A model generated the notes under the pieces. That model was given only the letters and a program-made list of their open reading frames with translations. It did not search any database and was not told the origin of the DNA. A stretch of DNA of 64,000 nt from positions 5,910,147-5,974,146 of the forward strand of contig NC_056547.1 of assembly GCF_910596095.1 (NCBI RefSeq), in the 5' to 3' direction. The DNA comes from Thunnus maccoyii. Lineage: Eukaryota > Chordata > Actinopteri > Scombriformes > Scombridae. Shown piece after piece: positions 58,865-64,000 of the stretch. Numbering within the stretch: position 1 is the stretch's first letter; every line of letters starts with the position of its first letter. Made by a program: the position numbers and the translations under genes.

Positions 58865-61800
58865 ATGAGGAAATTAATTGTGTTGCTCCTCTTCTCTCAC
58901 GTTGTCTCACCAGGTAAAATCACATTTATAATTCTAAGTGTTATTCCTGTTGTTGCTGTAAAAGTTGTTTGTTTTATTCCTCTATCTATCTTCGGTATTG
59001 CACCACTCTGTCACTGCACAGTTTCACTTTCACTTTTTTTCAATCATATCATTGAACTAACGATAATGAAAATGACATACGATTATATTATTATTAAGTC
59101 GGTGCATTATGAGTTATTATAAGTTTAGACTTTGTTTGTAAAATATCAATGTCATGATCACATGTTGAAAAAAGCTTGACGATAGGAAACCACCGCTCAC
59201 TGTTGCTAGGAGACCGCAATGTATGTTGAAACGACCAATGCTGCCCCCCAATAATATTATTTATATTTTGGTATGACTGTCATCACTATATTTTTTTACA
59301 GTCATTCTGATGTATTAGAGTTACATTAATTAATGCACAATAACATTCCTACAGTATAATAGGCCTATTTTTCTGTTGCAACTTAGCAAATCCTTGCTTC
59401 AACAAGTGTGCTGTGAATGCTTGTTTGTTTAAAAAAATATTGTATACTGGCCATTTACATCACTTGTTGCTCAACATACACATTCAACAAAAATATTACT
59501 TTTGATTTATTTGTGATTTAATAGAAATTAAAGTTTTGTGGGGGGGAATTGACAACCAATTAACCAATCAAACAAAACTAAACAAAAAAATTGTATAAAA
59601 TACCATTCACATCCTGAAAACCTTCTTTATCCTACAGTGAAACACTCCCTGAAATATTTCCTCACTGCAACTTCTGGAGTGCCAAACTTCCCAGAGTTTG
59701 TGGGCGCTGCAATGGTTGATGAAGTTCAGGTGGGTTACTGCGACAGCAACATCAAGACAGCAGAACCCAAACAGGACTGGATGAAAAGATTGATAAAGGA
59801 CGACCCACAGCATCTGGAGTGGTATGCTCTGAAGTGTTTAGGTAATCAGCAGGTCTTCAGAGCCAACATTGACAGCTTGAAGCAACGCTTAAACCAAACT
59901 GGAGGTACAGTATCTTTATGTTCATCTTTGACTTCTACTGCTCAAATGTGCACACACACATACCTTCTCCATGTTTTTGATAAGGAACCCTAATAATTCA
60001 CATACTTGAGTGAAACATACAGAGTCCCGCCATTACTGCTACCTTTGGTCTAAGTCCACATCCCAAAAACCTCGTCAGCATCTGCAGGTAAAAATGCTGG
60101 TGGCTTTATGAAATTATTTACTGATGGATGGACCAGTTTAAGGACATGGCTCTTTTCTATATTTTTCTTATTGTCAACACATCTCATGCGCAGAGCCAAA
60201 GCAACAATGAACTTATCCTACTTACAAGTATTGTGTGTGTATCCAAAGCCTGATATATGTGCAGTAGACATCCGTTGTTGTCCAGAAACTATTAAAAACA
60301 CATCAATGAGCCACACTTCTGCACTGTTTGACATGTTCCTTCGCCAGCTATCAGTAGTCTTTGGAGCAGTTTCTAAACAAATACAGTAGTCATTGTCTTA
60401 ATGGCAAAGGAACATATCATCCAGTACAGCAGTGTGGCTCACTGACATGTTTTCAATAACAACAGTAGAGGTCTTCGGTACAGAGGAATAAGATATATCA
60501 GGCTTTGGATAATCACAATACTTGTTAGTAGATCAATCTATTGTTGGTTTGACTCTGCACATGAGATTTGTTGACAATAAGAAGAATATAGAAAATCACC
60601 AGCCTTATCCTTTAAGAAACACAGACCACCACCAGCCGTGATAACACTCTTGTTGGTGACAGTGGCTCTCCATGACTGTTGGGTTGTTATGTTTCTCTGC
60701 TATTTCTCTCCTGTCTACCGGTAGTCATTAGGGTGTTCCTTTGCCACTAAAGTTGTGTTTAGACTGAAATCAGCCCTGCATTGGGTAGATCTCACTCTGT
60801 TTCCCAGCAGTCTCTGCTTTCTGTCTCTCTCTGAGTCGTCCACACTGTCCAGATGATGATTGGCTGTGAGTGGCTTCCATGCAGCCAATAACAGTGTAGA
60901 TCTTCTGTTTTGGTGTCTGTGGATATGTGTGCCTCTGCGGTGAAGATGTGATATCAATGCTGACTATTCTGCCATGTCTCTCTCTCTCTCAGGCTCCCAT
61001 ATTTTACAGAGGATGAACGGCTGTGAATGGGACGACGAGACAGGAGAGATTGTTGGTTTTAATCAGTACGGTTATGATGGAGAAGACTTCATAGCACTGG
61101 ACCTGCAGACACTGACATGGATCGCTCCAAAACCACAAGCTCTCATCACCAAACTAAGATGGGATACTGAGAAAGCTCGATTAGAATACAATAAGAACTA
61201 CTACATTCACAAATGCCCCGAGTGGCTGAAGAAATATGTGCACTATGGGAAGAGCTTTCTGCGGAGAACAGGTGGAATAACTGTACATGGCCAGATGTAA
61301 TATTGTATATGGACACAACATTCAAGTGCTTTTTCTGTTTTGAATGCATATTAACATTCCTATGAAAATAAAACAATATATAGACACACAACTCAATTAT
61401 TATGTGTCACAGTTTAAACCCATCTGTTTCTGTCTGCCTCTCTCCAGAGTTTCCCTCAGTGTCTCTCCTCCAGAAGACTCCCTCCTCTCCAGTCAGCTGC
61501 CACGCTACAGGATTCTACCCTGACAGAGCCATGATGTTCTGGAGGAAAGATGGTGAGGAGCTTTATGAGGATGTTGAACACGGAGAGATCCTCTCCAACC
61601 ATGACGGATCCTTCCAGATGAGCATTGAGCTGAAACTTTCATCAGTCCCACCTGAAGACTGGAGGAGGTACGAATGTGTGTTTCAGCTCTCAGGTGTGAA
61701 GGACGACATCGTCACCGAACTGAACAAAGCAGTGATCAGAACCAACTGGGGTAAGACCTGCTACCTCTGCCTATGTCTTGTTTATTTTGTTTGTCTGTTA

Positions 61801-63168
61801 CCTAGCAGGATATCTCAAGAAGTGCAAAACAGTTTTCTATGAAAGTTGATGGAGTGTTAGATCATAGACCCATGAGTCAGATTTTGTTGTATATAGTGCC
61901 ACCATGTGGCTATTTATAAATCACTACCTCTTGGTTTGAGGCTTCCGTTTCTGTTTAAGTTATGCCAAGTTTTTCCAGGAACCTGTGGTTCAAGACAAAT
62001 CTTTTAGTGAGGATAAATGATCCACCAATTTGAAGTTGCATATCAGACTTGACCTGGGGATGTTTACAGTTCATGGTTGCACCAAGGCAAAGGGGAACCC
62101 CCTTCAAAAAAGTTTCTTATATTTAGTACTATTAGTTTACAGCTTCACTATCTGTGAAGCTTTCCAAGTTGTTAGTTGACATAATCAGCATTAACACATT
62201 GTGCAACTGCAACCAAATTTAGATGACAGGTGCTGACATCTACTCCGAGAGGTCCTGCAAAGTTTGATGGCTTTTCACATCTAGAGATGGAGCTACTGAG
62301 TCCATGGTACATAACTTGGTTGCTTTGTGCAGGATAAGGTTCTATATAAATAAATTTGCCTTGCCTTGCCTTATAAACTACTTTAAATTTTTGCTTTTTT
62401 GTTCTGAACTTTGAGGTGTAGAAAGTTATTTCCTTGTGAATTTTTTGGATCATCGAAAATAAAATATTCACTTTTCTCATGAACGGATTTCTGCCAGTGA
62501 ACAACTGTACCCATTTAAAACAAAACACTGATGTGCACCTCTTTACTGAAAGTGTATTTGATTTTTATTATTTATAACACATTTGCTTAAGTAATATTGA
62601 TTGACAATACTGCTAACTCTGCCTGAATGAACCCAAACTGGGAATGTTCTGTTCTGGTTCCAGTTTCTTCCTCAGACTTCCCTGCTGTCGCCGTCATTGG
62701 AGGTGTTGCAGGACTGTTGCTCCTGCCTGCTGTCGGCATCGCTGCATTTTTCATCTGGAGCAGAAACTGTCAGGGTGAGAGACATTAATGTTTTACTCCA
62801 CTAATGAATTTAAAAGGAATACATGTGATAGTCTAACATGAAGAGTAGCTGCATATTTTGTGTGGTACTTTCAGTAAGTGAATCCATTTGTTTGACATTT
62901 CAAATGATAATAAAGTGCAAAGAAGGTTTTTTCTGAAATATTAATCATTTTGTAACATTGTTATCTCATCTATATTTCAGGGTTTCAGCTTGTTAACAGT
63001 AAGTATTATATCTTGAAATATTTTAATTGATCTTTTTCACCTTGTAGATGAACAAATCATTTCCTGTTCACTTTAAAAGCAAATGTTCTGCATAATGTGG
63101 ACACAGTTTTGGGCCAAGGTTTTGTTGTTGATGTTTATTAACTATTTGTCTTGACAGGGGAACAGTGA
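58865..63168 (+). CDS. MHC class I heavy chain (teleost U-type, possibly non-classical)
   Basis: Membrane glycoprotein that pairs with beta-2-microglobulin. Exons: 58865-58913 leader ([17 protein letters not shown]), 59638-59904 alpha-1, 60993-61271 alpha-2, 61448-61750 alpha-3, 62664-62774 transmembrane, 62981-62998 and 63158-63168 tail. All introns are phase 1, as usual for class I; total 345 residues. Alpha-1 starts KHSLKYF and ends with glycosylation site NQT preceded by the Arg that fish have at position 84. Alpha-2 has the disulphide cysteines (NGCEW, HKCPEW), the Thr and Trp of positions 143/147 and the Tyr pair 159/171. Alpha-3 has the Ig C1 motif [15 protein letters not shown]. The tail is short (about a dozen residues, ending NREQ). 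Odd points are loss of the alpha-1 Tyr equivalent to 59, Arg for Lys at 146 and two extra alpha-1 cysteines. These suggest a diverged or non-classical gene. Confidence 0.9.
60140..60615. mobile_element. foldback element in MHC class I intron 2
   Basis: Inverted arms: 'ttattgtcaacacatctcat' pairs with 'atgagatttgttgacaataa', and 'atccaaagcctgatatatgt' with 'agatatatcaggctttggat'. It is about 475 bp with its centre near 60370. A partial relative is at 46244-46312. Confidence 0.75.
62325..62372 (+). mobile_element. retroelement 3' tail in MHC class I intron 4
   Basis: 'ctatataaataaatttgcct' followed by TTGCC repeats. The same tail type is at 40360-40440 and 49640-49760. Confidence 0.5.
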
Positions 63169-63814
63169 AGATTAGAAGAGGATTCTGAACTCCACTGAAT
63201 GAGAAGTCAACAAAATCAAAGAGAGAGCATTTTCTCTTAGAGATCAAACATCGAGTACTGAAGTTGCTGAATGAGGTGAAACACTTCTGCCCAGGAACAC
63301 ACAGCCTTCATAAAGAGAGGTAAAGCTAATGACTTCCAGCTAACTGTTGGTCATCAGTCCCCCTCAGTGGAGCTCTGACCCTCCAGCATGTTGATGCTGA
63401 GTACCTTGGACAGCTCCAGGACCAGGACTCTGGACAGCAGCCATGAGAGTCAACATGTCATTGTGTAAACTCTTCAGACTCTGACTTTCTTGACTCTGAA
63501 GCTGCAGTGACAAAAACTTGTCAAACCTACAAAACAACCATGGAGACAGTCTGTAGGAAGCAGGGAAATATACAATTTGCATTTGTTTCCAGTGTGTTTG
63601 TCACATTTACTTGGCTAAATATCCACCTGCAGAATTTCATCTTTTTCTGTCTGTTCAAGCAAGTTTGCTCTCATGTGATCAAGGATCTGTTCTCCATGAC
63701 GTCTGGCAGAGACAGCTACAGTGTGTAGTGAGACAGAAAATGCATTGTGTTGAAAGTTTAATATGCGTCATGACTTATTTGATAGAGTGTGTGTGAGCAA
63801 GAGGGACAGTGAGA

Positions 63815-63820
63815 AATAAA
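63815..63820 (+). terminator. candidate poly(A) signal of MHC class I
   Basis: AATAAA about 650 nt after the stop codon at 63166-63168. The sequence between is gene-free and fits a 3' UTR. Nothing further is recognised up to the window end. Confidence 0.5.
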
Positions 63821-64000
63821 AAATCAGATGTGTGTTTTGGTAAAGTTCAACTAGAGAGCTACATAACATTGAAATCTCTGAACCAGAAAACTTGTTTGTT
63901 GTAGAAAAGCGAGTTGACAGACAGAATATTTTATATATACGTATTGTTTTCCTTTTCTGCCATAATTGGTCCAAACGCCAGATTCTCTGTATAATCAAAA

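Noticed and set aside
63507-63998. Short frames after the class I stop codon
   Set aside because: They fall in the probable 3' UTR and following spacer, with no homology or splice sites recognised.

Overview
The window looks like nuclear DNA of a ray-finned fish, probably a percomorph teleost. It has intron-rich vertebrate genes with GT/AG introns, an MHC class I gene of teleost type, dense microsatellites, and foldback and LINE fragments typical of teleost genomes. The species cannot be read from the sequence.

Layout. (1) 1-39299, minus strand: a head-to-tail tandem array of three chitin synthase genes (chs). Copy A has only its first exons (1-1303) and runs off the left edge. Copy B (10610-19768) and copy C (28348-39299) carry the full exon series, about 22 exons and roughly 1,290 residues each. 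The catalytic motifs LDGD, EDRW, QRRRW and SWGTRE are present in both. Each gene has a homologous intergenic block upstream (about 1310-9580, 19870-27085 and 39310-45110), so the duplicated unit is gene plus spacer, about 17.5-18.5 kb. (2) 39310-48028: a repeat-rich spacer with LINE 3' pieces, a 307-bp inverted repeat pair 3.6 kb apart and a short interstitial telomere-like repeat. (3) 48029-54540, minus strand: slc39a7 (ZIP7, HKE4/KE4), seven coding exons. A probable noncoding first exon lies near 57058, next to a TCTCGCGAGA promoter palindrome. (4) 58865-63168, plus strand: an MHC class I heavy-chain gene with leader, alpha-1, alpha-2, alpha-3, transmembrane and short tail exons.

Context. 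slc39a7 beside an MHC class I gene matches the conserved teleost MHC class I region; SLC39A7 is also in the extended MHC of mammals. Chitin synthases (GT2 family, UDP-GlcNAc to beta-1,4-GlcNAc polymer at a membrane) are known in fish and amphibians but lost in mammals. A multi-copy tandem array beside the MHC is the most notable feature here. Copies B and C are near-identical over most exons but differ sharply in one exon just before the catalytic core. Copy C also has a rearranged promoter, an altered exon-2 splice acceptor and an intron swollen by transposons.

All exon boundaries were placed by eye from GT/AG sites, frame continuity and comparison of the copies. No alignment or search was run.
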